DNA of 42,424 bases from Candidatus Saccharibacteria bacterium UBA2112 (GCA_002331045.1 DCYK01000006.1:15448-57871), one strand, 5' to 3'. Positions 8,140-15,651 are shown, numbered from the stretch's first letter. Notes: generated from the letters alone by a model not told the origin. A program made the numbers and translations.

Positions 8140-8712
8140 TTATCCCATTATTCTATTGCGAAAGAAAGCTTTTCTACGAGGGTCTTCAACGGTAACCTCT
8201 GGCGTAAGGGGTTGCCGCTCAGCAACTAGTTTCTTGAGAACGGACTTTGCCTGAGTTTGATACGTGTGTTTTCCGCTGATGACCACATAATTAGTGGCTT
8301 TTTCTGGTGCTTGAAAATTTTTTGCAGCTTGATCGAACTGGTAGCGAGTGGTTGGGCTTTCTTTTGACTTGATAGCACGCTGTGCAGCGGTGGCAGTATC
8401 TGTTTGTACCCAAACGTATAAAAGTTTATAACTATGCTTTCGGGCAATTTGGGCTAAATCGCTCCGCGTTTTTTTATTATGCCCTGTTCCTTCTATGAGG
8501 AGCGTTTGTTTTGTCAGTAATATCTTTTCTGTGGTATCTGTAATAATTTCTCCAGCAGCAGTTTGGTTTGTTGCACGATGACGGTAAAAGGCATAATCAA
8601 TATGAGGTGCCTTGAATATTTTGCTGAATTTATGCGCAAAAAAACTCTTTCCAGACCCGGGTAATCCGATGATGATAATCATGTGTGGATTATTTAAATG
8701 CAAGGATTTCAT
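8140..8712 (-). CDS. P-loop kinase/zeta-toxin-like NTPase
   Basis: 190 aa from ATG 8712. The Walker A motif GLPGSGKS comes right after the first beta strand (IIII), followed by an AAA_33/zeta-like layout with TLLIEGTGHNKKTR as the likely second strand and Walker B-type region. This family includes polynucleotide kinases and zeta-toxin-like small-molecule kinases; I cannot tell the substrate, and there is no visible antitoxin. The longer in-frame start at 8751 runs through the TATACT -10 box, so I use the shorter one. It lies upstream of the YgjP-like gene and divergent from the first histidine kinase. Confidence 0.75.
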   Translation of the reverse strand: MKSLHLNNPHMIIIIGLPGSGKSFFAHKFSKIFKAPHIDYAFYRHRATNQTAAGEIITDTTEKILLTKQTLLIEGTGHNKKTRSDLAQIARKHSYKLLYVWVQTDTATAAQRAIKSKESPTTRYQFDQAAKNFQAPEKATNYVVISGKHTYQTQAKSVLKKLVAERQPLTPEVTVEDPRRKAFFRNRIMG

Positions 8713-8721
8713 GTACCAATT

Positions 8722-8727
8722 AGTATA
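8722..8727 (-). promoter_or_regulatory. -10 box for the kinase/ygjP operon, near-leaderless
   Basis: TATACT (8727-8722) lies 9 bases before ATG 8712, which predicts a leader of only 2-3 bases. No Shine-Dalgarno is present. Confidence 0.55.
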
Positions 8728-8778
8728 CCAAATTCCAGTTTTTCGCACCAAAAGCTCGCATAAAACACAAGCACCTTA

Positions 8779-8784
8779 TATAAT
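8779..8784 (+). promoter_or_regulatory. -10 box for histidine kinase 1
   Basis: TATAAT sits within TATATAAT, 15 bases before ATG 8800. The predicted leader is about 8 bases, with no Shine-Dalgarno. The box for the divergent kinase gene lies about 50 bases away. Confidence 0.55.
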
Positions 8785-8799
8785 GGGATTTATTCACCT

Positions 8800-10470
8800 A
8801 TGATTGATGATACCCGTACACTTTCAAAAGGCTTGGCCTATACCTTGGCGGCTTTGTCGATGTTTTTTGCCATAGGTGAATTCATTCTTTTGACGCTGAG
8901 CAATGAGAGACCGCCACACTATAACGAGTTTGCTACGTACTTCATTTATCTTTCTGGCCTTCTCGTAGTCCCTGTCCTTATGGTACTTGGTGCGCGTATG
9001 TCGAAGTTTAAACTACTCGCTATACTATGGTTCCATCTCTTTATGTCAACACTGCTCCTATGGTTCTCAGAGATCGTGAGTCCTTTCACGCCTACATGGT
9101 CGCTCTTGATACTTTTTGCATCGATCTACTATGGCTGGAAGGGCTTTATAGCAAGTAGTGTAAATCTCATAATAAATACGGGAATTTATATTGTTCTTTT
9201 CCCCGAGAGTTTGGTCCCCGAAGCTCCTATCTATATTGGTATCGCTATCATGATCAATGTCATTACGATCTTGAACGCTTACCTGTTCTTTCGAATTATT
9301 AAGAACGGCAAAGACAAGAACGTTGAGCTATGGATCAGCCGAGCAGCCGAAAAGCAGCGAGCAAATCAATTGAGTGCCGTATTGAATAGTATTCATGACC
9401 CTGTCTTGACAATTGACAGTGATGGGATGATCGTGTCCCAGAACGCCGCCTCTCAGTCATTCTTTGAAACAAATGAATCCTATGTTGGGCGTCGAGTTGA
9501 TGCATTTGTGTCGCTATATAGCAAAGACGGAGGACAGATATTGCTATCTGAATACGCAGATAACATAACGAACACATTAATTCGCGATGATGTCGTGTAC
9601 GGTCAGGGAGATGAGCGACTATACATTAGTCTGCAGGTTTCACGAATTGAACGGGCTGTGGGTGAAAAAAGTGGCGGTATTGTTGTAGTGCTCCATGACA
9701 TTACAAAACAACGGACACTTGATAGTGAGAAAGATGCATTTATTAGTGTTACAAGTCATGAGTTGCGGACACCGATTACTGCAATTGAAAGCGGTATTGG
9801 TAACATCAAGTTATTGCGATCCCAGGGTGTTGCCGATGAAAGATTAGACAAGTTCGTTGATGACACAAGCAAGCAGGTGACGAGTCTGTCGCAAATTGTT
9901 AAGGATATCTCCATTGTCTCAAGGGTGGAACAGGGTGTCGACGAAGGTGTTGAGGAGGTGGACCTGCGCCACTTACTTCAAGAACTTCATGATAAGTATG
10001 CTGATCAGGCGAAACAGAAATCACTCAGCTTTACGATGCAGATTCAGGACAACCCGCCAGCCTTTATCTCTAGTCGTCTTTACCTATCTGCAGTTATCGA
10101 GAATATTGTTAAAAATGCTATTGAGTACACAAAAGTTGGCAGTGTAACGGTAAAAGCATCAATTGAAAACGGACATTTATTGTGTAGCGTCAGTGATACG
10201 GGTATTGGCATTAGCGAATCAGACCAAGACAAAATATTTGAAAAGTTCTATCGAAGTGAGGACTATCGAGCGCGTGATAAAAGTGGTACAGGCCTTGGTT
10301 TGTATATCGTCAAGCTACTGGCGACTAAAATGAACGGTACTGTACGCGTTGACAGTCACCTGAACAAGGGGTCAACATTTTATGTATCAGTACCTGTTAC
10401 CCTCGTGAAGGAAGTGCCTAGTGAAGAGGCTGATCCAGCATCCGATCAAAAAGATTCGCTGAAACCATAA
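8800..10470 (+). CDS. Membrane sensor histidine kinase 1 (PAS-HisKA-HATPase)
   Basis: 556 aa. Six or so membrane helices fill residues ~12-165 with hardly any extracytoplasmic loop, so the signal is probably sensed in or near the membrane. A PAS domain follows (~185-300; LSAVLNSIHDPVLTIDSDG). The dimerisation box SVTSHELRTP has the phospho-accepting H320. The ATPase domain has N box ENIVKNAIEYT, G1 SDTGIGI and G2 GTGLGLYIV, so it looks active. The next gene is a close paralogue with identical domain order. No response regulator is encoded in the window. Confidence 0.95.
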   Translation: MIDDTRTLSKGLAYTLAALSMFFAIGEFILLTLSNERPPHYNEFATYFIYLSGLLVVPVLMVLGARMSKFKLLAILWFHLFMSTLLLWFSEIVSPFTPTWSLLILFASIYYGWKGFIASSVNLIINTGIYIVLFPESLVPEAPIYIGIAIMINVITILNAYLFFRIIKNGKDKNVELWISRAAEKQRANQLSAVLNSIHDPVLTIDSDGMIVSQNAASQSFFETNESYVGRRVDAFVSLYSKDGGQILLSEYADNITNTLIRDDVVYGQGDERLYISLQVSRIERAVGEKSGGIVVVLHDITKQRTLDSEKDAFISVTSHELRTPITAIESGIGNIKLLRSQGVADERLDKFVDDTSKQVTSLSQIVKDISIVSRVEQGVDEGVEEVDLRHLLQELHDKYADQAKQKSLSFTMQIQDNPPAFISSRLYLSAVIENIVKNAIEYTKVGSVTVKASIENGHLLCSVSDTGIGISESDQDKIFEKFYRSEDYRARDKSGTGLGLYIVKLLATKMNGTVRVDSHLNKGSTFYVSVPVTLVKEVPSEEADPASDQKDSLKP

Positions 10471-10479
10471 CCGGTTCTG

Positions 10480-10485
10480 TATACT
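10480..10485 (+). promoter_or_regulatory. -10 box for histidine kinase 2, leaderless
   Basis: TATACT followed by exactly 6 bases and then ATG 10492 puts the expected +1 on the start codon. It lies in the 21-base gap after histidine kinase 1, so kinase 2 may have its own promoter. Confidence 0.55.
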
Positions 10486-10491
10486 AGAGAT

Positions 10492-12153
10492 ATGATTGAC
10501 GATACGCGTCGAATTGCCAAACCAATTGCCTACGGCATTATAAGTGTTGGTCTGCTAATCTCGCTCGTCATTACAATTCAATTATGGGCAAATGTGATTA
10601 CGTTTGACTATTATCCTCAGGTGATTCTCTTTTCGTATGTATCGAATATGATCATTCTTCCCACTATCGTACTACTGGGGACGGTCAAGAAGATATTTAC
10701 ATTGCCAGCTATTGTCTGGGTACATCTGTCTATGGGCGTTACACTTCTCTATTTTAGTCAGACGTACAGCCCTTTTACGGTTACATGGGCGATTTTGATT
10801 CTCTTGGCATCAATGTACTACCAGTGGCAGGGATTTTGGCTTAGTAGTGCTGGTCTGGCAGTGCTTGCGGCACTGTATATTGCGCTCTTTCCAGAAAATC
10901 TTGGGAGTGAAGGAGGTTTCGTTGGCTACTCCATTCTGTCGCTTCTTGTTGTTTCGGTGACGATTTTTACCTCATATATGTTTGTAAAAGTTATTATGAA
11001 TGCCCAAAAAAAGAATACTGAGCTACAAAACGCTCAGCGTTCCGAGCAGTTTCAGGTCAACCGTTTGAATACTCTCCTGAACAGTATTAGAGATGCCGTT
11101 GTGACCCTGAATCGCTATGGTCGCGTGACTTCTCAGAATGCCGCCGCTCAGGCATTTTTTGACACGAACCAATCACTTATTGGCCGTGACATCGATCGGC
11201 TTCTCAGCCTAGTAGATTCTTCTAATGAACCTGTCCATATTCGTAATCTTATCGACGAAACTAAAAGCAATTTGTTACGTGATGATATCTCGAGTATGCG
11301 AGGTGATGAACTGCGACACCTAAGTCTTCAGCTGTCACGGATTCGCGGAACGTTTGATGATGGCGAAGAATACGGGGTTGTAATGATTATTCGAGACATT
11401 ACAAAGCAGAAGTCGCTCGAAGAGGAAAAGGATGAGTTTATCAGCGTGACGAGTCACGAGTTACGAACACCCGTTGCAATTGCCGAGGGTAGCTTGAGTA
11501 ACCTTCTGCTCTTGGACGATCGAGATGCCGAACGTAGCAAGTTGCGAGCAGCAGCAGAGGACGCGCATAGGCAAGTCATTTTTCTCTCTCGTATGATTAA
11601 TGACCTGTCGACATTATCTCGTGCTGAGCGTGGTATTGGAGACGTTGTCGAAGAAATTGATATAGAAGCTATGATGCACGATCTCTTCGGTCGTTATACA
11701 CCCGAAGCAGAGTCAAAGAAGCTTCGGCTCGATCTGGACATGCGCTCATCACTGCCGAGAATTGCAACAAGCCGTCTTTATCTCGAGGAGATACTCCAGA
11801 ACTTTATTACAAACGCAATTAAATATACCAAAGATGGATCGGTAACGATGGGTGTTCGCTTGAAGGGCGACGATGCAGTCGAGTTCTTTGTGCGCGATAC
11901 TGGTATAGGTATGAGCAAGGTCGACCAGCAGCATATCTTTGAAAAATTCTATCGCAGTGAAGACTACCGTACGCGTGAAACAACTGGTACGGGGCTTGGC
12001 CTGTACGTGGTTGCAAAGTTGGCGCAAAAGCTAAATACGACCGTCAATGTTGAGAGCCGCTTGGACCATGGCTCAACATTTAGTTTTGTATTGCCGCTAC
12101 AAACGCTGAAATTCGGTGTTGCTTCATCAGAGCATGCGAGTAGCCAGTCTTAA
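10492..12153 (+). CDS. Membrane sensor histidine kinase 2, paralogue of the upstream gene
   Basis: 553 aa, starting MIDDTRRIAKPIAYG against MIDDTRTLSKGLAYT in kinase 1. It has the same membrane block (~12-170), a PAS domain with LLNSIRDAVVTLNRYG, H-box SVTSHELRTP (H322), N box FITNAIKYT, G1 RDTGIGM and G2 GTGLGLYVV. The C-terminal catalytic region is strongly conserved between the two (EKFYRSEDYR in both), while the membrane and PAS regions have drifted. That suggests tandem duplication with change of input and the same output partner. An intrinsic terminator follows the stop. Confidence 0.95.
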   Translation: MIDDTRRIAKPIAYGIISVGLLISLVITIQLWANVITFDYYPQVILFSYVSNMIILPTIVLLGTVKKIFTLPAIVWVHLSMGVTLLYFSQTYSPFTVTWAILILLASMYYQWQGFWLSSAGLAVLAALYIALFPENLGSEGGFVGYSILSLLVVSVTIFTSYMFVKVIMNAQKKNTELQNAQRSEQFQVNRLNTLLNSIRDAVVTLNRYGRVTSQNAAAQAFFDTNQSLIGRDIDRLLSLVDSSNEPVHIRNLIDETKSNLLRDDISSMRGDELRHLSLQLSRIRGTFDDGEEYGVVMIIRDITKQKSLEEEKDEFISVTSHELRTPVAIAEGSLSNLLLLDDRDAERSKLRAAAEDAHRQVIFLSRMINDLSTLSRAERGIGDVVEEIDIEAMMHDLFGRYTPEAESKKLRLDLDMRSSLPRIATSRLYLEEILQNFITNAIKYTKDGSVTMGVRLKGDDAVEFFVRDTGIGMSKVDQQHIFEKFYRSEDYRTRETTGTGLGLYVVAKLAQKLNTTVNVESRLDHGSTFSFVLPLQTLKFGVASSEHASSQS

Positions 12154-12183
12154 TGTGCTCTATAATGTGTAACACAGAAAAAG

Positions 12184-12210
12184 AGCCAGCATAATGCTGG
12201 CTTCTTTTCT
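12184..12210 (+). terminator. Intrinsic terminator after the histidine kinases
   Basis: AGCCAGC/GCTGGCT stem with a 5-base loop, then TCTTTTCTT. It lies about 30 bases after the stop of kinase 2. Confidence 0.75.
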
Positions 12211-12229
12211 TGGCAGAGGTATGAGGAAT
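12208..12229 (-). repeat. Partial copy of the tRNA-Trp 3' end
   Basis: 22 bases match 12365-12386 (CCA end, acceptor and start of the T arm of tRNA-Trp on the minus strand) at 20 of 22 positions, both differences being transitions. The rest of a tRNA is not present. The segment 12211-12326 between this copy and the hairpin below holds nothing else I can identify. Confidence 0.5.
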
Positions 12230-12326
12230 ACTAAGGTATACCAACGTCGCGTTCGAAAGAACTAAGAGGTAGCAAACTTTGCGCCAGCAAGCTGTCGCGA
12301 TTGAGGTGTGACATATCAAACTCGAG

Positions 12327-12370
12327 CCAAGATTAAGGCCCGACGCTTTCAGGTCGGGCCTTAATCTTGG
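12327..12370. terminator. 18-bp perfect hairpin abutting tRNA-Trp
   Basis: Arms 12327-12344 and 12353-12370 are perfectly complementary around an 8-base loop. The core GGCCCGAC/GTCGGGCC is followed on both strands by TTAATCTT, so it can act as a bidirectional terminator and is the likely terminator of tRNA-Trp. Unusually, the last three bases of the right arm are the encoded CCA end of the tRNA. Confidence 0.7.
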
Positions 12371-12442
12371 CAGGGGCATGAGGAATCGAACCTCAATCTA
12401 GGGTTTTGGAGACCCTCATACTAGCCGTTGTACTATGCCCCT
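12371..12442 (-). tRNA. tRNA-Trp (anticodon CCA)
   Basis: 72 bases fold into a cloverleaf: acceptor AGGGGCA/TGCCCCT, anticodon stem AGGGT/ACCCT with loop CTCCAAA (anticodon CCA), T arm with GGTTCGATTCC and discriminator G. The CCA end is encoded at 12370-12368. It lies between mscS and the histidine kinases; in many bacteria tRNA-Trp lies just upstream of secE, which here is 6 kb further along the same strand. Confidence 0.95.
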
Positions 12443-12510
12443 TCGGCACTGGGTTATTTTAACATACAACCTCTTTACTTCTCTAGTGCCTACGTGGCCT
12501 TGGAGGAGCT

Positions 12511-13476
12511 TTATGATGCTTTACTGTGCCTATCTAGGCGAACAGCGCGACGGAAGCGCTTATCGGCAACCGGATCGGCCCAGCGGGCGATTGGTTCCAG
12601 CGCGAGGAGCTTATCACTTTTCTTTGCATCTTCGTCGAGCTTATTAATGGCGTTGACAAAATATTGCTCCATTAACCACTCTCGCCCAGGGGGCACTTCT
12701 CCGATAACGGTAAGGCGCCACACGCCCTCACCCCATTGTTCTGGTTCATGCAACTTCAGTGAACGTGCGAGCATTGTTGGACCTGTTGGCATAGCACTGG
12801 CAACTTCCATGATTGCCTGCCTTCCCTTTTCGAGATCACGCACGAATACATCAACAGCCATCACCCTAACGCCACGTGGTGTCACGTGAACCGCTTGAAT
12901 CTGCTGGTTGTGAATCCAGATAACTTCGCCGCTGAGACTGCGAAGTTTTGTTGATCGAAGGGTCATTCGTTCGACAACGCCACTCATGTCAATAAATGGT
13001 TCGACTTTGATAAAATCACCAACATTAAACCACTTTTCGATAATCATTGTCGCACCGGCAGTAATATCGCGGAGCAGCAGGCCTAGCGTCGCACCGGCAA
13101 AGACGATAAAGAACGCACTGGCACCAATAGCGGCTGCGCCTGATCCACCCAGATTTGCGCTGCCCTCTGGCGTAAGAATGCGCCAAGTTACGTAGGCGAC
13201 AATTGCAACGACGATGGCACGTACTGCGGCGACGGCAACGCTCAGGTATGTTTCTACTTGCCGGTACATCAGAATACGCTTCTCTCGTGTCTCGCTATCA
13301 CTTCGCACTGCCACTTTCTGCGCTACGCGAATGATTGCTTTTGCAAGGAAGTGACTCACCCAGTAGGCAAAAAGAATCGAGAAGAGCAAGATAAGAACAG
13401 CGCGGTAATCATTGGGATGCGCAAGAAATTGAGCAATTTCATGAACCATGCTGTCTAGTGCATTCGTTTGTTCCAT
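12511..13476 (-). CDS. Small mechanosensitive ion channel, MscS family
   Basis: 321 aa. Three membrane helices lie in residues ~25-150; the third is Gly/Ala-rich (GASAFFIVFAGATLGLLLRDI), as in the pore-lining TM3. The beta domain follows (FNVGDFIKVEPFIDMSGVVERMTLRSTKLRSLSGEVIWIHN region), then the alpha/beta cytosolic vestibule. The channel opens under membrane tension and releases solutes during osmotic downshock. It starts 40 bases after the ccdA stop and may be co-transcribed with trx-ccdA. No clear Shine-Dalgarno precedes ATG 13476. Confidence 0.92.
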   Translation of the reverse strand: MEQTNALDSMVHEIAQFLAHPNDYRAVLILLFSILFAYWVSHFLAKAIIRVAQKVAVRSDSETREKRILMYRQVETYLSVAVAAVRAIVVAIVAYVTWRILTPEGSANLGGSGAAAIGASAFFIVFAGATLGLLLRDITAGATMIIEKWFNVGDFIKVEPFIDMSGVVERMTLRSTKLRSLSGEVIWIHNQQIQAVHVTPRGVRVMAVDVFVRDLEKGRQAIMEVASAMPTGPTMLARSLKLHEPEQWGEGVWRLTVIGEVPPGREWLMEQYFVNAINKLDEDAKKSDKLLALEPIARWADPVADKRFRRAVRLDRHSKAS

Positions 13477-13515
13477 TACTTTATTGTCTCAAGAAATTTC
13501 TCACTCGACAATGCC

Positions 13516-14247
13516 CTACATCAAATCATTTTCAAGTCGCGTAATGGGATCATACCATCCTTGCTCAAGTACGAACGTTTGAATTTGCTTATCAAATCCG
13601 GTGATAATCATGAGACCGACTACGATAAAGATAGTGCCGATCGTTTTTGGAAGCCAACCCTTAGGATTATTCAGTGCACGAAGCTTGCTGAGTACCACTT
13701 GGCCCAGGTAGGCGATTGCGAGAAGGGTTACGGCCATACCAAGCGCATAGGTAACGAGATAGATAAAACCAAGCGTAAAGTCTGCAGGCAGAACGGCAGC
13801 AATAATAAAGGCGAAGGTTGGGCTGCAGCTTGCGAATACTGGCCCAAGTGCAGCTCCGGTAAGGATTGCGCCACCACTTCCCTGTTGTTTATTGGCTGAG
13901 GCAAGTTCACGATTGGCAAGCGCAGGTAAACGAAGAAAACCTGTGAATTTTTCCCACAACGGGACACCCAGGTAGTGCAAGCCTAGTAAGATGACAATTC
14001 CACCGGATAAGATTTGCCAGAATATTTGATCAATTGCCAAAAAGGCTGTCGTAGCTCGGAGGAGTAATGTGAATATCACGACTGATACGACAAGGCTACC
14101 TGTGACAATGAGTGGTCGTCGCCAATCCCGGCGTCCTTTTGGGTCGATAGCGACTGACCCGCCAAGGATAACAGGCAGAAATATGAGCACACAAGGTGCT
14201 GTTACTGTCAGTATGCCGGCTAGAAAGGAAAGAATTAGCAGGGTCAT
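13516..14247 (-). CDS. ccdA: CcdA/DsbD-type thiol-disulfide transmembrane protein
   Basis: 243 aa with about six membrane helices. Conserved cysteines sit in TAPCVLIFLP (helix 1) and FASCSPTFAF (helix 4), the pair used by CcdA/DsbD to carry electrons across the membrane. Reductant from cytosolic thioredoxin would be passed to an exported thioredoxin-like partner. That partner is encoded directly upstream, with the two genes almost touching. No cytochrome c maturation genes are visible, so the role is more likely general reduction of exported disulfides. Confidence 0.88.
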   Translation of the reverse strand: MTLLILSFLAGILTVTAPCVLIFLPVILGGSVAIDPKGRRDWRRPLIVTGSLVVSVVIFTLLLRATTAFLAIDQIFWQILSGGIVILLGLHYLGVPLWEKFTGFLRLPALANRELASANKQQGSGGAILTGAALGPVFASCSPTFAFIIAAVLPADFTLGFIYLVTYALGMAVTLLAIAYLGQVVLSKLRALNNPKGWLPKTIGTIFIVVGLMIITGFDKQIQTFVLEQGWYDPITRLENDLM

Positions 14248-14248
14248 G

Positions 14249-14749
14249 TTAGTTCAAAAGATTACGTTTTACCGATTCGAGCGTAGGATTGTCGTAGGCT
14301 ACGTATTTTTTTTGTAGAGCGCCTTCGTCATCAATCAATACGAGCGTCGTCTGGATTGTTACGCCATATTCTTGTCGGAGTTTTTGATTTGAATCGTAGT
14401 CAACTTTAAAAATGGTGACATTATCGGGAATCTCTGATGCTTCAATATCGTTTTCGAGTGCCCGGCACTGTGAGCACCATGGAGCATGGAAAAAGAGTAC
14501 CTTTGTGCCAGAGGTTGAGGCTACCTTTTCTTCCGTATAATCTGTATATAAACCTTTAACGGTTTTTGATGGAGGGGTATTATCAGGGGCCGGTGTTGCC
14601 GATGCAGTCGGCATTGACAAAGAGGTGTCTTCACTTGTCTGATTAACGGTTGTCGTTGTGTCTGTATCAGGTGATACAATCACATAAGCGATCGCAAGAC
14701 CAACAAGAACGAGTATGAGTCCACTAATAGTCAGTATACGTTTATTCAT
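14249..14749 (-). CDS. Membrane-anchored thioredoxin-like protein
   Basis: 166 aa. One N-terminal membrane anchor (residues 5-25), a Thr/Ser/Pro linker to about residue 65, then a thioredoxin fold with FFHAPWCSQCRALE (CSQC active site). The domain should sit outside the membrane and exchange electrons with the CcdA protein encoded next. The cis-proline loop reads YGVTIQTTLVLID: threonine replaces the usual proline, a known variant in some exported redoxins that should change substrate handling. ATG 14749 lies 6 bases after a TATAAT box with no Shine-Dalgarno. Confidence 0.88.
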   Translation of the reverse strand: MNKRILTISGLILVLVGLAIAYVIVSPDTDTTTTVNQTSEDTSLSMPTASATPAPDNTPPSKTVKGLYTDYTEEKVASTSGTKVLFFHAPWCSQCRALENDIEASEIPDNVTIFKVDYDSNQKLRQEYGVTIQTTLVLIDDEGALQKKYVAYDNPTLESVKRNLLN

Positions 14750-14755
14750 ATACTA

Positions 14756-14761
14756 ATTATA
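14756..14761 (-). promoter_or_regulatory. -10 box for trx-ccdA, leaderless
   Basis: TATAAT (14761-14756), 6 bases, then ATG 14749. The expected +1 coincides with the start codon. Confidence 0.6.
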
Positions 14762-14817
14762 GCACTTCATTATCGAAAGGCTAATGTGCTTTTACTTACG
14801 ACCAGCTACAGGGATAA

Positions 14818-15027
14818 TTAAGACTTGCGAGCTTTAACTTCGTTACGTCCGAGATTTTTCTTTGTTTCGCGATAGAGTGCATGCTTGCGTGCAATCGGAT
14901 CATATTTGCGAAGTTCTTTCTTCTCGGTGTCTTTGTTGCTTTTTGTCGTGTAATACGTACGATGACCGCTGAGTTCACTCACCAGTCCAATTAGTTTTCG
15001 CTTTGATTTTGAATTCTTTCTCGCCAT
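14818..15027 (-). CDS. rpmG: Ribosomal protein bL33
   Basis: 69 aa from ATG 15027, supported by AGGTG 9 bases upstream (an ATG 4 codons earlier lacks this). The core HRTYYTTKSNKDTEKKELRKYDPIARKHALYRETK aligns with L33. The four cysteines of zinc-binding L33 are missing, so this is the zinc-free form. The C-terminus (NLGRNEVKARKS) is a short basic extension. It follows tRNA-Thr(GGT) by 84 bases and may be transcribed with the tRNA cluster. Confidence 0.9.
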   Translation of the reverse strand: MARKNSKSKRKLIGLVSELSGHRTYYTTKSNKDTEKKELRKYDPIARKHALYRETKKNLGRNEVKARKS

Positions 15028-15111
15028 GAATAGTTTCACCTAATTTTTACAAACTTTATCTACTCTAGCACAAAATATTACTTTTGACTAGTGTTTATCG
15101 AACAAAATTGG

Positions 15112-15184
15112 AGCCACGATCGGGGGTTGAACCCGAGACCTCATCCTTACCATGGATGCGCTCTACCAACTGAGCTATCGCGGC
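15112..15184 (-). tRNA. tRNA-Thr (anticodon GGT)
   Basis: 73 bases: acceptor GCCGCGA/TCGTGGC, D arm TAGCTCAGTTGGTAGAGC, anticodon stem CATCC/GGATG with loop ATGGTAA (GGT), T arm GGGTTCAACCC, discriminator T. CCA is encoded at 15111-15109. First upstream neighbour of rpmG. Confidence 0.95.
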
Positions 15185-15233
15185 AACAGTCCTATTATAT
15201 ATGAAAATAACCCCTCCGGGCTACTCGATATGG

Positions 15234-15316
15234 TACAGGGGGCAGGATTCGAACCTGCGAAGGCGAATGCCAACAGATTTACAGTCTGTCGTGTTTGACC
15301 GCTTCACTACCCCTGC
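15234..15316 (-). tRNA. tRNA-Tyr (anticodon GTA)
   Basis: 83 bases with a long (class II) variable arm. Acceptor GCAGGGG/CCCCTGT, anticodon stem ACAGA/TCTGT with loop CTGTAAA (GTA), T arm CAGGTTCGAATCCTG, discriminator A. CCA is encoded at 15233-15231. Confidence 0.95.
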
Positions 15317-15370
15317 GCACCTTTGTTATTTCCATACGCAAAACAGTGATACCTCACTGTCTTGCCATGG

Positions 15371-15444
15371 AGCCGCTTCTCGGACTCGAACCGAGGACCT
15401 ACTGTTTACAAAACAGTTGCTCTAACCAACTGAGCTAAAGCGGC
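15371..15444 (-). tRNA. tRNA-Thr (anticodon TGT)
   Basis: 74 bases: acceptor GCCGCTT/AAGCGGC, D arm TAGCTCAGTTGGTTAGAGC, anticodon stem ACTGT/ACAGT with loop TTTGTAA (TGT), T arm CGGTTCGAGTCCG, discriminator T. CCA is encoded at 15370-15368. An AT-rich TATATATT just upstream may be its -10. Its 5' half is repeated in decayed form in the 207-base gap upstream. Confidence 0.95.
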
Positions 15445-15496
15445 ACAATATATAGTGTAAGGTACGATATCGTTTTAGTACAGTTGGTTAGAGCAA
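15417..15496. repeat. Imperfect inverted repeat using the tRNA-Thr D arm
   Basis: Bases 15417-15439 (5' part of tRNA-Thr(TGT)) are inverted at 15474-15496 with 21 of 23 positions matching. The right arm reads like a plus-strand tRNA D arm (AGTTGGTTAGAGCAA) without the rest of a tRNA. Confidence 0.6.
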
Positions 15497-15533
15497 TGCT
15501 AAATAATATTTACTCGGCATGCGCCTCGGACAG

Positions 15534-15572
15534 CAACTGAACTAAAGCAGCATAGTATGTAGCGTAAAGTAC
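15534..15572 (-). repeat. Decayed direct copy of tRNA-Thr 5' end plus its upstream flank
   Basis: 39 ungapped bases match 15427-15465 at 32 positions, and all 7 differences are transitions. The copy covers the start of the tRNA and about 20 bases of its promoter region. The rest of 15497-15651 holds nothing I can name. Confidence 0.55.
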
Positions 15573-15651
15573 TCACCAAGTGTACAACAGAGGCCAAAAA
15601 TGTTCAAGTCATCTTTGTGTTGTCGGATTGGAACGTCGCTGGATCGAGGTA

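Noticed and set aside
8140..8712. Zeta toxin of a toxin-antitoxin pair
   Set aside because: The fold fits loosely, but there is no small antitoxin gene beside it and the neighbour is a YgjP-like protein, so only a generic P-loop kinase is called.
15466..15551. A fifth, functional tRNA in the relic region
   Set aside because: D-arm-like segments are present in both directions, but there is no matching anticodon stem, no TTCGA-type T arm and no acceptor pairing.
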